Assembly: GCA_030849805.1 (NCBI GenBank)
Contig: JASANZ010002271.1
Coordinates: 1-64,000 of the forward strand
DNA from: Sergeia podlipaevii
Taxonomy: Eukaryota; Euglenozoa; Kinetoplastea; Trypanosomatida; Trypanosomatidae
Direction: 5' to 3'
Length of the DNA stretch: 64,000 nucleotides
Positions 28,599 to 38,796 of the stretch are shown one piece after another. A program made the position numbers and the translations under genes. The notes under the pieces are model-generated. The model saw only the letters and a program-made list of their open reading frames with translations. It did not search any database and was not told the origin of the DNA. Each line of letters opens with the position of its first letter. Within the stretch, counting starts at the first letter, position 1.

Positions 28599-29165
28599 TT
28601 GCATACTCCTGCTTTTTGTTATGATCGTTTTCTTGGAGGATATAGAGGCTGACATTGTTGGTCATGATTGCTAATGTATATGTGAACGTTCATCTGTTGG
28701 CACTTTGTAGTAGCGAGGGCAGTAGTGCTTGGTTGCTGCTGTTGATAGTGTTTGGTCTCTTGGAGGGGCATGCAGCAGTCAATGGAGTTCATTTTTTTTT
28801 TTCCTTGTATATAGAGTAGATCGGAGACACTTTGTGTCACTCGGTCATGTGCAACTCAATACCAACAGGACATGCTCAAAAATCTTAAAAAAAAAAAAAA
28901 AAATTGTGCATATAGGCGCGCACACACACACACAGTGCTTTGCTGCTCCTTCCATGGCAGGCCCTCTTTAGCATTAACTCATTTTCCACAATTAGTTTCT
29001 TTTTGATTGTGTATATATCCCTGTGTCACTCTCTCACTTTCATTATTCTTACAAACCGCTTCTCTTTAAATATCTTTGTAGCACTTATCGCTTCTTGTAT
29101 ACCAACTAATTTTTTTTTCTCCTTTTTGTGTGCATTCATTTTATCACTCCCCAGCGACCTGAATC
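28599..29165 (+). other. intergenic UTR sequence
   Basis: Has an A-run at about 28887-28903, a CA repeat near 28919-28933, and a T-rich tract (about 29109-29152) with AG at 29153-29154 giving a 12-nt 5' UTR for SerRS. Confidence 0.6.
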
Positions 29166-30596
29166 ATGGGCCTCGACATTCAGCTGTTCCGCGACCCCGC
29201 GTCTGCTGATCTCATTCGTGAGTCTCAGCGCCGCCGTTTTGCCAATTCCTCCGTGGTGGACACTGTGAACGAGATTGACGCCAAGTGGCGCCGCACCCAG
29301 TTCCTTAGTGAGGCTAGCAAAAAGTTTATCAATAACTGCAGCAAGGCCGTGGGTGCCAAGATGAAGGCCAAGGAAGCCGACGGCGAAGCCTCTGAGGTTC
29401 CAGAGAGCGTTCTTGCAGCTGCGAACGAAGGCACCCTCGAACCCGAGCAGCTGTCTGGTTTGTGCATTCTCCAACTCAAGGAGCTCTCCAAGGTGATGAA
29501 TAACCATGTCGCCAGTCTCGCGAAGGAGGCTGAGGAGCTTGTGGCGGCTCGTGACAAGCTTGTTGCTGGCGTCGGCAACCTGATTCACGAGAGCGTCCCT
29601 GTGTCTCAGGACGAGGACACTGGCAACCTTGTTGTGCGTACCTGGGGTGATGTGACCAAGCGCGTGAAGCTCAACCATGTTGACTGCATGGAACGTCTTG
29701 GTTTGATGGATACCTCCAAGGCGGTCACCGCCATGGCTGGTGGCCGCGCTTTTGTTCTCAAGGGTGGCCTTGTGCAGCTTCAGGTGGCTCTTATCTCGTA
29801 CGCCCTCAGCTTCCTTGTGCAGCGTGGCTATGAGCCTTTCTATCCCCCTTTCTTCCTCAACAAGGATGCTATGAGCGATGTGGCGCAGCTCTCCGAGTTC
29901 GATGAATCCCTCTACAAAGTCAGCGGGGATGGCGACGAGAAGTACCTCATTGCCACCAGCGAGATGCCGATTGCCGCGTACCACCGTGGTAAGTGGTTTG
30001 CGGAGCTGAAGGAGCCTATCAAGTTTGCTGGTATGTCCACGTGCTTCCGCAAGGAGGCTGGTGCCCACGGCCGTGATACCTTAGGTATCTTCCGTGTTCA
30101 TCAGTTTGACAAGATTGAGCAGTTTGTGGTCTGCAGCCCCCGCGAGGAGGAGTCTTGGAACATTCTGGAGCAGCTTATCACCACTTCCCAGGATTTTAAC
30201 GAATCCCTCGGCCTTCCCTACCGTGTTATCAACATCTGCTCCGGTGCCCTCAATAACGCTGCGGCGAAGAAGTACGACCTGGAGGGCTGGTTCCCCGGCT
30301 CTGGTGCGTTCCGCGAGCTTGTGTCGTGCTCCAACTGCACGGACTATCAAGCGCGCGGCGTCAACTGCCGCTTCGGTCCTAATCTTCGCGGCCAGGCAGC
30401 GAACAACGTGAAGGAGTACTGCCACATGCTGAACGGCACCCTCTGTGCCGTCACCCGCACCATGTGCAGTATTTGCGAGAACTATCAGACTGACGAGGGT
30501 GTTATCATTCCCGAGGTGCTTCGCCCGTTCATGATGGGCACGGAGATGCTTAAGTTTACTGTGGAGCCAGTTGCTCAGGCTGAGGCCACCAAGTAA
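29166..30596 (+). CDS. SerRS: seryl-tRNA synthetase
   Basis: The 476-residue protein charges tRNA-Ser, and in the usual pathway also tRNA-Sec, with serine. The N-terminal coiled-coil arm begins MGLDIQLFRDPASADLIRES, typical of cytosolic eukaryotic SerRS. Class II motif 2 is seen in FRKEAGAHGRDTLGIFRVHQFDKIEQFV (about 300-327). TSEMPIAAYHRG precedes it, and NGTLCAVTRTMCSICENYQ with P-x-x-L-R-P-F-M (about 425-458) is motif 3. Length agrees with the family. Only one gene is present here. Trypanosomatids usually use a single gene for cytosolic and mitochondrial tRNA charging, with tRNAs imported. Codon use is strongly biased to C-ending codons, as expected for high expression. Confidence 0.97.
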   Translation: MGLDIQLFRDPASADLIRESQRRRFANSSVVDTVNEIDAKWRRTQFLSEASKKFINNCSKAVGAKMKAKEADGEASEVPESVLAAANEGTLEPEQLSGLCILQLKELSKVMNNHVASLAKEAEELVAARDKLVAGVGNLIHESVPVSQDEDTGNLVVRTWGDVTKRVKLNHVDCMERLGLMDTSKAVTAMAGGRAFVLKGGLVQLQVALISYALSFLVQRGYEPFYPPFFLNKDAMSDVAQLSEFDESLYKVSGDGDEKYLIATSEMPIAAYHRGKWFAELKEPIKFAGMSTCFRKEAGAHGRDTLGIFRVHQFDKIEQFVVCSPREEESWNILEQLITTSQDFNESLGLPYRVINICSGALNNAAAKKYDLEGWFPGSGAFRELVSCSNCTDYQARGVNCRFGPNLRGQAANNVKEYCHMLNGTLCAVTRTMCSICENYQTDEGVIIPEVLRPFMMGTEMLKFTVEPVAQAEATK

Positions 30597-31420
30597 GTTA
30601 GCAGAGAGGCAACGGAAATGTGAGCGCTGCTTTTGCGCGCGCGAGAGAGAGAGAGAGAAACGAAGTAATTTTGTGTGTCTGTGTGTGTGTTTTTAACAAC
30701 TCTTATCGACTCAGGCAAGCATCGTTACACTGGATTGCAGTCGGACACACACATATATATTTATAGTGAGAGCCTCCATCAAAAAAAAAAAGAAGAAAAG
30801 AAGTTTATCAGTTAAGTGTCTTTTCAGGACCCTCTTTTTTTTTTTGCTGGCATTTATCTGCTCTCTTTTCTTTTCTGATATATGACTTTAAGTTCTAAAT
30901 TGACTGTTTTGTTTTTTTCTGTTCGCCTTTTCTAAGTTAGCAGTGTCGATTGGAAGAGGCGATCAACTGATACATCGGAGGGAACATTTAATCAACATAA
31001 GGAAAGAAAAAATAGATACATCCAATCGGAAGGGAATAGTGCGGCATGTTTTTGCTCCTTTTCACAGCATTCATATGAGCATTTGAGAGCACTTCCAGCC
31101 TCTCTCTCACTTGTCGGCATTTATTGTACCTTTTTACGTGTAAATTTTCCTTTCCTGCAACTGCCACTTTTTTTCAACTTCCTATTTTATATACATATAT
31201 ATATATATATACATATATATTTATTTATATATTTCTTTTTCTTTTTTTATGCTTATGATTTTCAATTTCAGCGGAAACATACCTTGTCGTGTATTCAATT
31301 TTTCTCCAAATACAGCACGTTTTGGCGCACATATATATATAGGAAGGGAGGAGAGAAGAGAGAGATAGTTGTTTATATCAACAGGGATTGAATAGAGAGT
31401 AGTTACATTACAGCAACACA
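30597..31420 (+). other. intergenic UTR sequence with GA, TG and TA repeats
   Basis: About 820 bp. Contains a (GA)n stretch near 30642-30657, a TG stretch near 30673-30688, A-tracts near 30781-30795, (AT)n near 31190-31220, and a T-rich tract with AG at 31270-31271, the likely acceptor for the kinase gene. No gene seen. Confidence 0.6.
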
Positions 31421-32716
31421 ATGGAGGCAGTAAGTGGTGCAGTAGATGAGCACAAATACGCATTTGTGAGCCCTGAGCGATCCAAGCCGAGGGAAAGAGA
31501 AAGTGAGATTGTACCATTTGATAATGCACTCAGTGCAGAAAAAGAAGAGTACCGAAAGGGCGTAATGAGGCAGTACGGGCTCTTGCTGCGCAGTCTTCGT
31601 GCCCCTTACACCGAGACAGCAGGTAACGATGGCAAAGTGACGCATAGCGGTGGCACCTATGACCTCATTCCCTGTGCAGACCTTCTTAACCGCCGCTATC
31701 GTCGTCTCGTCAAGGTAGGCGAAGGTACTTTTGGAGAGGTGTTCATTGTGTACGACACCACTGCTGAAACTTACTTGACAATGAAGCGGGTGTTTAGTTA
31801 CCTGCATAGTGCCCATCCGGCTTGTGGGCTGCGACGCATTGTGTTTCGCGAGCTTCTCTTGCTCAGCACGTTAAAGCACAAAAACATTGGTAGTATTGTG
31901 GAATATCATATCTTGCTGGACGGTTCACTTATGCTTCTTATGCCTCTAGTTGCTCATGACTTTTCCTATTTGATGCGTGTATCGATGCGGGCTAACTCGC
32001 TTGAGCACCAACATCACCGTATGCCACTGCCGATGATCAAATGTATCTTTAGGCAGATTCTTGACGGTGTGGCATATATGCACAAGCACAAGGTGATTCA
32101 CAGAGACCTGAAGCCAAGCAACATTATGATTGATCACGACGGCACAGTGAAGATAATTGATTTTGGGTGGTCGAGATACTGGGCAGCGGGGTCTGATGAA
32201 AGAATGACGGGTCCCCCATGCACAGTTATATATCGTCCCCCAGAGATTCTTTTGGGTGGCGCGTGCGTACACCAATACAACTACTCCATTGACATTTGGT
32301 GCTGTGGATGTATTCTTTTTGAGATGCTTACAGGAGGCACACGCTTTGTCAATGGCCGCATGGAAACTGAAGCACTAAACAGCATCGTGGACTGGCTAGG
32401 GTCACCCGCGCCAGACAGTAATGTATACAAGCAATCACGCTCTTCCAGCAGCCGCAGGCGTACTCTGGAGATACCTGCGGGGAAGGAAAGCACCTTTGTG
32501 GGGCGATGTACTGGGCTCAACATAGTCAACAGTGAGATTGCGTTCCTGCAACGCCTGCTGCACCTGGAGCCAGGGAAGCGCGCTAGCGCACAAACTCTGC
32601 TTCAAGATGAGTGGTTCACAACCGCCCCTTCTGCGTGCAGCCAGGAAGAGATCCCACTGCCACGTCACAACATGTATCGCTGGCTAGAGTCCAAGCGTAG
32701 GTACCGACAGAAGTAG
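31421..32716 (+). CDS. CMGC/CDK-like protein kinase
   Basis: The protein has 431 residues with a 90-residue N-terminal extension. The glycine loop GEGTFGEV is at 100-107, the ATP-binding Lys at 122, the helix-C Glu at 144 in RRIVFREL (where CDKs have PSTAIRE-like motifs), HRDLKPSN at 227-234 and DFG at 247-249. The activation segment ends in CTVIYRPPEILLG. The YRPPE motif and the lobe-C pattern are CDK-like. All catalytic residues are present. The unusual DFGWSR and the divergent helix C mean I cannot place it in a named CRK class, and the cyclin partner, if any, cannot be inferred. There is a 14-residue Ser/Arg-rich insert (about residues 338-351) in the C lobe. Confidence 0.88.
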   Translation: MEAVSGAVDEHKYAFVSPERSKPRERESEIVPFDNALSAEKEEYRKGVMRQYGLLLRSLRAPYTETAGNDGKVTHSGGTYDLIPCADLLNRRYRRLVKVGEGTFGEVFIVYDTTAETYLTMKRVFSYLHSAHPACGLRRIVFRELLLLSTLKHKNIGSIVEYHILLDGSLMLLMPLVAHDFSYLMRVSMRANSLEHQHHRMPLPMIKCIFRQILDGVAYMHKHKVIHRDLKPSNIMIDHDGTVKIIDFGWSRYWAAGSDERMTGPPCTVIYRPPEILLGGACVHQYNYSIDIWCCGCILFEMLTGGTRFVNGRMETEALNSIVDWLGSPAPDSNVYKQSRSSSSRRRTLEIPAGKESTFVGRCTGLNIVNSEIAFLQRLLHLEPGKRASAQTLLQDEWFTTAPSACSQEEIPLPRHNMYRWLESKRRYRQK

Positions 32717-33252
32717 GTGGTGCCACTGACTCTAGGTTGGAGAGGTCAGGGATACTGCGCCACTGCTGCAATGCTTAGGCAATTTCACATACTTTCACAT
32801 ATATTACAGTACATTGCCTTTACGCGTCCCCTAGCAGAAAAATTTGGAGCTGCGAGGAGCAAGAGGAGGAAGCGCAGGTGCATCCTTTAATTTCTAAACC
32901 GTCACAAAGGAATATTCTTCTTTCTTTCCTTCTGAACGTACTTTCTCTTTGAAAAACAAAAATCTCCATAGCACACCAACATAAAGTATATAAACTCCCC
33001 CCAAACATTAAGAAAAGAAAGGTCTGTGTGATATCAACGGAACGTAGAACTGCTTGCATTAGCTGCTGCGCACGTTTGTAAGCTCCGAAACAATATAAAG
33101 TAGCGAAGGACACCAGCAAGTCATATTAGCAGCATATCTTTCAAAGGCATATTCTTCAAAATAAAACGAAAACAAGAAAAAACAAAACGAGCCGTTGCCA
33201 TCCTTTCTCACCGCTCTGGCTTCCCCCGTCACGTGAGGGGTTTGCGAGCGTA
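32717..33252 (+). other. intergenic UTR sequence
   Basis: AT-rich, with antisense open frames that look like shadows. A pyrimidine-rich stretch at 33199-33231 with AG at 33236-33237 lies 15 nt before the next ATG. Confidence 0.55.
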
Positions 33253-33810
33253 ATGATAGCCTCTTCATTTCACTCTGAACACTACCTGGATCTATACGCC
33301 GATGTCGAACCAATCGCTAGTGGCGAAAAGCGGAGTAGCAGAGTTTCTACAGACGAACTGTTTGAGCGTCTCTACGAGCACAACAGCGTGAACGAACGCA
33401 TCGTGTGCGTGGAGGAGTACACTGAACCATGTACGGCTGGGCTCATACGCAACTGGGTTGCGTGGCCTCACTTCTTCATTGTCATGGAGACCAAGTCGTG
33501 GTGGTGGTCTTTTGAGCGTCGTAATGGCGTTCTTGTACTCCAGCGTGCCACGAACTTTAGCAATGTGCAGAATCGCTGTAGAGGGCGTTATCGTCATCGC
33601 AGGTGGCCACTCGAGATGGGTCCCACGTGCTGTCGGTCGATGGAATGCAAGAGAGGGCCTAAGATAAAGGACATTGCGACCCGTTTACTGGACGTCGGCC
33701 TCTTGGGCTTCAACGTTGAGAAATCATCTTCCTTGCAACTCACGGCACTTGTCTTTGAAATGTGCAGATCAAAGACCTTAGGTGAGCCTCTTGCGGATGC
33801 ACCAACCTGA
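33253..33810 (+). CDS. conserved-looking Trp-rich protein of unknown function
   Basis: I do not recognise the family with confidence. The 185-residue protein has no signal peptide. Its centre (about residues 68-108) is rich in aromatic residues (NWVAWPHFFIVMETKSWWWSFERR, then VLVLQRA). A basic stretch RCRGRYRHRR and a C-terminal helical part follow. The pattern H-x-F-I-V-x-E-T, then W-x-W-S-x-E, then LQR loosely recalls small LRAT/NlpC-like domains that carry a later Asn-Cys, but no such Asn-Cys is present (GFNVEKSSSLQLTALVF stands there). If the relation is real, this would be an inactive or different form. Placement among housekeeping genes and a start close to a splice acceptor support it being a real gene. 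Confidence 0.65.
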   Translation: MIASSFHSEHYLDLYADVEPIASGEKRSSRVSTDELFERLYEHNSVNERIVCVEEYTEPCTAGLIRNWVAWPHFFIVMETKSWWWSFERRNGVLVLQRATNFSNVQNRCRGRYRHRRWPLEMGPTCCRSMECKRGPKIKDIATRLLDVGLLGFNVEKSSSLQLTALVFEMCRSKTLGEPLADAPT

Positions 33811-34236
33811 CCCAACACTGACTCCCGTGCGTGGGGACCAATAGAAACGGAACACACTACGGTGCTTGGATGCGTTGTTGCTGTTTTGTTGTTGCATGTA
33901 AATCACATAAACACATCGTCTTACATATAGTCTGACCATAATTTTTTCTACGGAAAACGTTACTCTCTACGCCGCTATCGCTGCTCCTGTTCGACAAATA
34001 CGTGTGGGCAAATTGCCTCCACACTGGATCCTCTACATTTCTGACTGTTGTGTGTCACGTGGAAACAGGCATCTGTGCCTCTGGCCTTTGCTTCGCTGGC
34101 TCTTCACTCGTGCCTTTGCGTGTTATCACTTACTTTCTCTATCTTTCTCTCTTGTTTCTCGTCATTCTAGATACCTCTATAATCTTGCATACAAAGATAA
34201 AAAGCTACTCTACTCCATCACAAAAGATACTCGACA
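33811..34236 (+). other. intergenic UTR sequence
   Basis: A long pyrimidine tract at about 34131-34167 with AG at 34169-34170 is the likely acceptor, leaving a 66-nt 5' UTR for the next gene. Nothing else seen. Confidence 0.6.
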
Positions 34237-34506
34237 ATGGGTTGCTTCTGCAGTTCTGATGACGCCACCCGTCACCCACAAGACGCTAAGGCCAATCAGG
34301 TCGCTTCAGAGAAGAACAATAAGGATGTGAAGCCTTCCGCCGAGATTCATGAGTCTGCTGATGGTGTTGGTGCTGCCGCGGCGGAGGAGGCTGCCAAGGG
34401 AAAGACGGCTGACTCTAAGAAGAAGAGCGAGAAGGAAGGGTCTGAGGAGGAGTCCGAAGTGCCTGTGGAGGAGCCTGAGGAAGAAGGGGACAATGATGAT
34501 GAGTAG
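34237..34506 (+). CDS. small acidic protein, predicted N-myristoylated and palmitoylated
   Basis: The 89-residue protein begins MGCFCSSDD: Gly2 for N-myristoylation, Ser6/Ser7 favourable for N-myristoyltransferase, and Cys3/Cys5 for palmitoylation. The rest is highly charged and low in complexity: Lys/Glu/Ala-rich, ending in a long Glu/Asp tail (EESEVPVEEPEEEGDNDDE). No folded domain is seen, so it is probably disordered. Dually acylated small proteins of this form in trypanosomatids usually sit at the flagellar or plasma membrane. I do not identify this one with a named family such as HASP. The strong splice acceptor 66 nt upstream and codon use support it as a real gene. Confidence 0.8.
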   Translation: MGCFCSSDDATRHPQDAKANQVASEKNNKDVKPSAEIHESADGVGAAAAEEAAKGKTADSKKKSEKEGSEEESEVPVEEPEEEGDNDDE

Positions 34507-35489
34507 AGTGATGCACTTGATCTAGAGACTTATCTCTCTTTTCTGCTAGTGTCGATAGAAGAAAAAGATGGATAGGCAACTGATGATGGGCTGAAAGATG
34601 TATTCTAAGGGCTCCTTGTAGCTGGTCATGCGAGGTTTGCTTTGTTAGCGATGATCAAATCATCACTTGCAACACATGTCTGCATGTACACAATGGTACT
34701 TGTGCCAATTGCTATCGTTTGCCAAACGGTAGCGTTGGTACGTATACCTCTATTTTATTATTATTATTATTGTTGTTTTGAATGGGTCGATGTTTTCTTT
34801 ATATATATACATATGCCTCATTCCATCTTTCTGAGTTTTCATTATCTTGGAGAGGCGTAGTACTTGGTAGCACGAGTGCCATCTTTGGCATATGTACTGG
34901 TAGCCAGGTACGAGTGCTATGAAGGCAAACATATACATACTTATGGAAGACAGTGGCATACTATTTGTCGAACAAGACCCCTATTTTATCCTATTTTTTT
35001 TATTTTATTTTTAGATAATTGTTATGATGATCCTTCTTTTTTTTTTATGTACGTTTTACCGGCATGTAAGGTGTGCTGCTGCTTCTTATATACTTGGCAG
35101 GCACCTTACCACGTAAGCGTTGTTATCTTTCCCCTTTCTTTTGGAAATGACTACAGGTAATTCTTTAATCTTTTTTTCTACAATTGCGTGCTTTTTGCGT
35201 ATTGTTGCAGCCACATTATGTTCTTGTCTGCACAGGTTTGCATGCGGAGATGATTGCATTACTACTGACTGGTTTGAAACCCATTTCTCTCGCCCTTGTC
35301 CTTCTCTCTGTCTCTCTCACTTCCTTATTCTTGTCCTCACTACTTTTGTACCTTCAGATTTTACTAGTAATTATTCTCCCGCTTGCCTGCAATTTTCTGA
35401 GAAGTTATCTCTGACGTAGGTCTTCCCTCTTTTTATTGTTGTTGCTCGCGAAGGAATTATAAAAGAAAAAGGACGACGCATACATACAT
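34507..35489 (+). other. intergenic UTR sequence, about 1 kb
   Basis: AT-rich, with TTA repeats near 34756-34771, T-tracts near 34998-35046, and a pyrimidine tract at about 35420-35445 before AG at 35452-35453 (acceptor for NIF3). The short open frames are low-complexity. No gene seen. Confidence 0.6.
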
Positions 35490-36344
35490 ATGTTAACAAC
35501 ACTCATCACACGTGTAGCAGCTGCGATGGCGGATATCGCCCCCCTCGCTCTTGCTGACCGCTCATGGGATAACGTAGGCACTCTCATAGAGAATCCTTCG
35601 CCCAGCAACACTGGAATTGTTCTGCTCACTATCGACCTTACTCCAGAGGTAATGGAGGAGTGTGTGCGCAAAAACGTGGAGGTGATCTTGTCCTATCACC
35701 CTCCCATTTTCTCTGGCATGAAGAGTCTGACGCTGCGAGACCCAAAGCAGAAAATTGTTTTGCAAGCAGTTCGCGGGGGAATGTCGATATACTCCCCACA
35801 TACGTCTCTGGATGCAGCCGCTGGAGGTATCAATGACTGGCTCGCAGACATCGTGGACGCTACCGGAAGCTGCCACCCTATCGTTCCCGCCTCTGCTGAT
35901 TCAAGTGCACGCCAGCCACTCAGTGAAGAGGCTGCAAGCAAAATTGGTATTGGCCGTGTTGTCGACCTGAGTGCCCCAAAGACTATTGGAGCGCTGGTCG
36001 ATGATATTAAGGCGGGTCTAGAGATACCTACCGCGCGAGTGTCTCTCCCTGCGAACTGGGACCGCAATCATTTGGTTTCCTCTGTGGCTATATGTGCAGG
36101 AAGTGGTACCAGTGTGTTCCGCATGCTGAAACGCCGCGTGGATGTGCTCTTTAGCGGGGAGATGGGCCACCATGATGTGCTGGCCGCCAACGCCGCTGGG
36201 CAGGCCGTCATCTTGTGCGAGCACACCAACACTGAGCGTGGATACCTCCAGAAGCGACTGCAGGGGAGACTGCAGGATATGCTTGGCTCAGAGGTGTCTG
36301 TCATAGTTTCGGAGTTAGATAAGGATCCTCTAGTCGTGTGGTAA
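35490..36344 (+). CDS. NIF3: NIF3-family protein (YbgI/NIF3L1-like)
   Basis: The protein has 284 residues. Family motifs that build the dinuclear metal site are visible: LSYHPPIFSG (about 66-75), SPHTSLDAAAGGINDWL (about 98-114, H and D ligands), and toward the C terminus SGEMGHHDVL (about 228-237) and CEHTNTERGYL (about 247-257). The start MLTTLITRVAAAMADIAPLALADRSWDNVG matches the usual family N terminus (helix, then A-x-x-WDN-x-G). The biochemical role of NIF3 proteins is unsettled; they are hexameric metal-binding hydrolase-like proteins once annotated as GTP cyclohydrolase I type 2. The protein is probably enzymatically competent in the metal site, since all ligands are present. Confidence 0.93.
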   Translation: MLTTLITRVAAAMADIAPLALADRSWDNVGTLIENPSPSNTGIVLLTIDLTPEVMEECVRKNVEVILSYHPPIFSGMKSLTLRDPKQKIVLQAVRGGMSIYSPHTSLDAAAGGINDWLADIVDATGSCHPIVPASADSSARQPLSEEAASKIGIGRVVDLSAPKTIGALVDDIKAGLEIPTARVSLPANWDRNHLVSSVAICAGSGTSVFRMLKRRVDVLFSGEMGHHDVLAANAAGQAVILCEHTNTERGYLQKRLQGRLQDMLGSEVSVIVSELDKDPLVVW

Positions 36345-36844
36345 AAGGGGGGGGGCGATTCGCTATTTTTTTTTTTGCTGGTGTTGCCTAGCTGCTTTAT
36401 GTCTCATCCAGTGCTGTGATGATGTTATAAATATAGCATTGTACACAACGATACTCCAGGTAAAGTGATTGGTTTCTATCAATTGTAGTGTTCAATACAG
36501 TTTTTATTCTCAATTGCTGGGTTCATTTTGTGATTGTTGTGGTTGGCCTAATCTTGTGGTTGTTCTTCTTCTGCTCTCTACAGTTTTTTTTTCTTTGTGC
36601 GTTGACTTCTGGAAGTAGGTTTGATCAGTGCGTGCTATTTTATTACTGTTACTGCTTTTTATATATGAGAACAATTTCTTCTTCAATAAAGCACTAGAAT
36701 CTTTTTTTTACATTTCAAGTATTCACGCAGCTTCATTTCACTATCACTCTCTCACACACAAAAAAAAAAGTTTTTTTTTTAAAAAGGCAAAGTAAATACA
36801 CAGGTCAGCGATAGACTTACCCACATTTTGCACACGACGTATTG
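36345..36844 (+). other. intergenic UTR sequence
   Basis: Contains G-run 36348-36354, T-run 36367-36377, pyrimidine-rich sequence, an A-run followed by a T-run near 36762-36780 and AG near 36785-36786. The codon before ATG 36845 is TTG, which I did not use as start. Confidence 0.55.
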
Positions 36845-37705
36845 ATGAGCACAGCACTTCAGCAGGAAATCGATGACACGCAGCGTGCCATCGACCGCTG
36901 GTACCAGCAGTCATCGTCCAATTTGCAGATGAACCACACCAGTTTTCTTATGCAACTACGGCAGGCGGAGGAGCGACTTTCAGGTGAGCCTTCAATGATG
37001 TCCAACACGTTGGATGCCATGATAACACCTAACCGACCTATCTTTTCTGATGAGCGACCGATGCACACGCCTGCCATGTCCTCGCCCCCTCTAGGACATC
37101 CTGCGCCACTCAACTACGATAGTCTGCTTGACGAGGTGGTTGGTATGAGCAAACCCGCCAACTTAGAGGCAGAGGCAGAGAGGCGCAAACGTCCCGACCC
37201 AAGCTCGATAAAAGACGAGACTTCACCTCCTTCTGATCGTGACGCGCCGTGTCAGGTGCTCGTAGAGTTCAAGCGCAAGCGCATTCTGCAGTACGAGTCT
37301 CCATGCTATGTGGCCCCGGGCGAGTTTGTGGTGGTTGGCGGGGACCGAGGAGAGGACATTGGACTTGTTACGCACACATGGAGTTCAAAGGACGCTGAGC
37401 ATCCCGGTGAGAAGTTCTGGACCGAAGGAGTGGGTCGGGTGCAGCGCGTGGCTAGTGCACTCGAGGTGACGCAGCTTCAAGGCGTGCAGACGGAGTTGGA
37501 GAACAGGGCAGTGGAAGTGGCGCAGGAAAAGGCGCAAGAGCACGCCTTGCCAATGCGCATTGTCGACGCCGAGTATCAGTTTGACCGCCGCAAACTCACG
37601 TTTTACTACCAGTCACAGCGCCGTCTTGACTTCCGCAATTTGGTAAGGGACTTGTACAAGACATTTCGTGCCCGCATCTGGATGGAGCCTGATAACATCT
37701 CGTAG
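36845..37705 (+). CDS. PSP1 C-terminal-domain protein
   Basis: The 286-residue protein has a short helical N terminus, a Pro/Ser-rich linker (about 45-135), and a PSP1 domain (about 140-280). The domain features are GEFVVVGGDRGEDIGLVT, a helical middle, LPMRIVDAEYQFDRRKLTFYY, and the end RLDFRNLVRDLYKTFRARIWM, matching the conserved end of PSP1/YaaT proteins. In bacteria YaaT-type proteins work in RNA-processing complexes. In trypanosomes several PSP1 proteins, such as XAC1, are translation or mRNA-fate regulators. Which of the trypanosome PSP1 proteins this is cannot be told from the sequence alone. The domain appears complete. Confidence 0.92.
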   Translation: MSTALQQEIDDTQRAIDRWYQQSSSNLQMNHTSFLMQLRQAEERLSGEPSMMSNTLDAMITPNRPIFSDERPMHTPAMSSPPLGHPAPLNYDSLLDEVVGMSKPANLEAEAERRKRPDPSSIKDETSPPSDRDAPCQVLVEFKRKRILQYESPCYVAPGEFVVVGGDRGEDIGLVTHTWSSKDAEHPGEKFWTEGVGRVQRVASALEVTQLQGVQTELENRAVEVAQEKAQEHALPMRIVDAEYQFDRRKLTFYYQSQRRLDFRNLVRDLYKTFRARIWMEPDNIS

Positions 37706-38796
37706 TTTCATATATGAATATGTATCTTCGTGTGTATATGGGTGTATGTATATATATGTGTGTGCGCGTGGCATTTCGGGAGGATAGAACAGCATCATAA
37801 GATGCTGAGGAATGCCAACCATAAGCATATTGGCATCACACAGACACATGAATGAAAGGATTGCTATGGTAGACTTTCACTTGTTCAGTGTATGAAAGAA
37901 GGTTAAAGAAATATATAGTAGTAGTATCACAGCGTTTGTGTGTTACACATTTGCGGGGGGGGGAGTTGTGAATTTATTCCCTACTTTGTTGTTGCATCGC
38001 CTCAGTCAGTTTGAAATTGTTGGCTGTTAAAGGAAGAGATCGTACGTCGGGGAGGACTCCGGGGTGTGTGTGTGTGTGTGTGTGTGATATTGTTATTATT
38101 TTTAAGAAAGAGCAGAAGGAACCTGAGATAGGGGAAGAAAGTGAATGGGGCATTGCCGGTCGATATTGTGTGGATCCACACGTGGCTGTCTACTATTCTT
38201 GTCAGTATCTTTTTCTGCACCTTGCAGATGCATCTTAGATTATTATTATTATTACTATTAGTTGAATACGACATTCACACTTGGAAGATGTGGTTCACTT
38301 CTCTTTTGAGCAAGCATAGTAAGGCTTTTATAAGGGGGAGATGACGGTTTCCAAAACAGCATGGATAAAGTAATATTATTATTATTTATTGTCTGTTGTT
38401 GTCTTTTCTTCTGACATTTTCTCATGTTTTAATCCCTTTTATCTGTTTTCTTTTTAATTTTTTTTTGTTTGTTTGTTTGGAGGTTCTGTGTGATAGTGTG
38501 TCTTTGAGCGTGAGAATTTTTATTCTTGAAGACTCAAAGAGTCATCTGTGTTGGCACCCGCATTACTTAAGTATATATATATCAGCCAATCTGCGGATAC
38601 TGTTTCTTTGTTGTTTCATGCGTTGTGTCTACTCTTTCCCTCTCAGTTGCTCTTACATAGTTAGAAACCGGTGTATATATAAATAGGGAGGCAGATACGA
38701 TAGGGTTTTAGCTTGCAGGTAGCAAATTATAGTGGGTAAAGAGAGAGAGCGAGAGAGAGTAGAAGGACTGAAGTCATTGCTTTCAACGAAGAAGCG
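37706..38796 (+). other. intergenic UTR sequence, about 1.1 kb
   Basis: Contains TA/TG-rich sequence near 37720-37760, a G-run at 37955-37963, (GT)n at about 38064-38086, TTA repeats at 38240-38256 and 38375-38388, and a pyrimidine tract at 38621-38644 with AG at 38645-38646. A GA-rich stretch (38739-38760) precedes the next ATG. No gene seen. Confidence 0.6.

Noticed and set aside
29136..30068. 310-codon minus-strand open frame inside the seryl-tRNA synthetase gene
   Set aside because: It is a mirror of a strongly codon-biased real gene, has no splice signal upstream and shows no domain.
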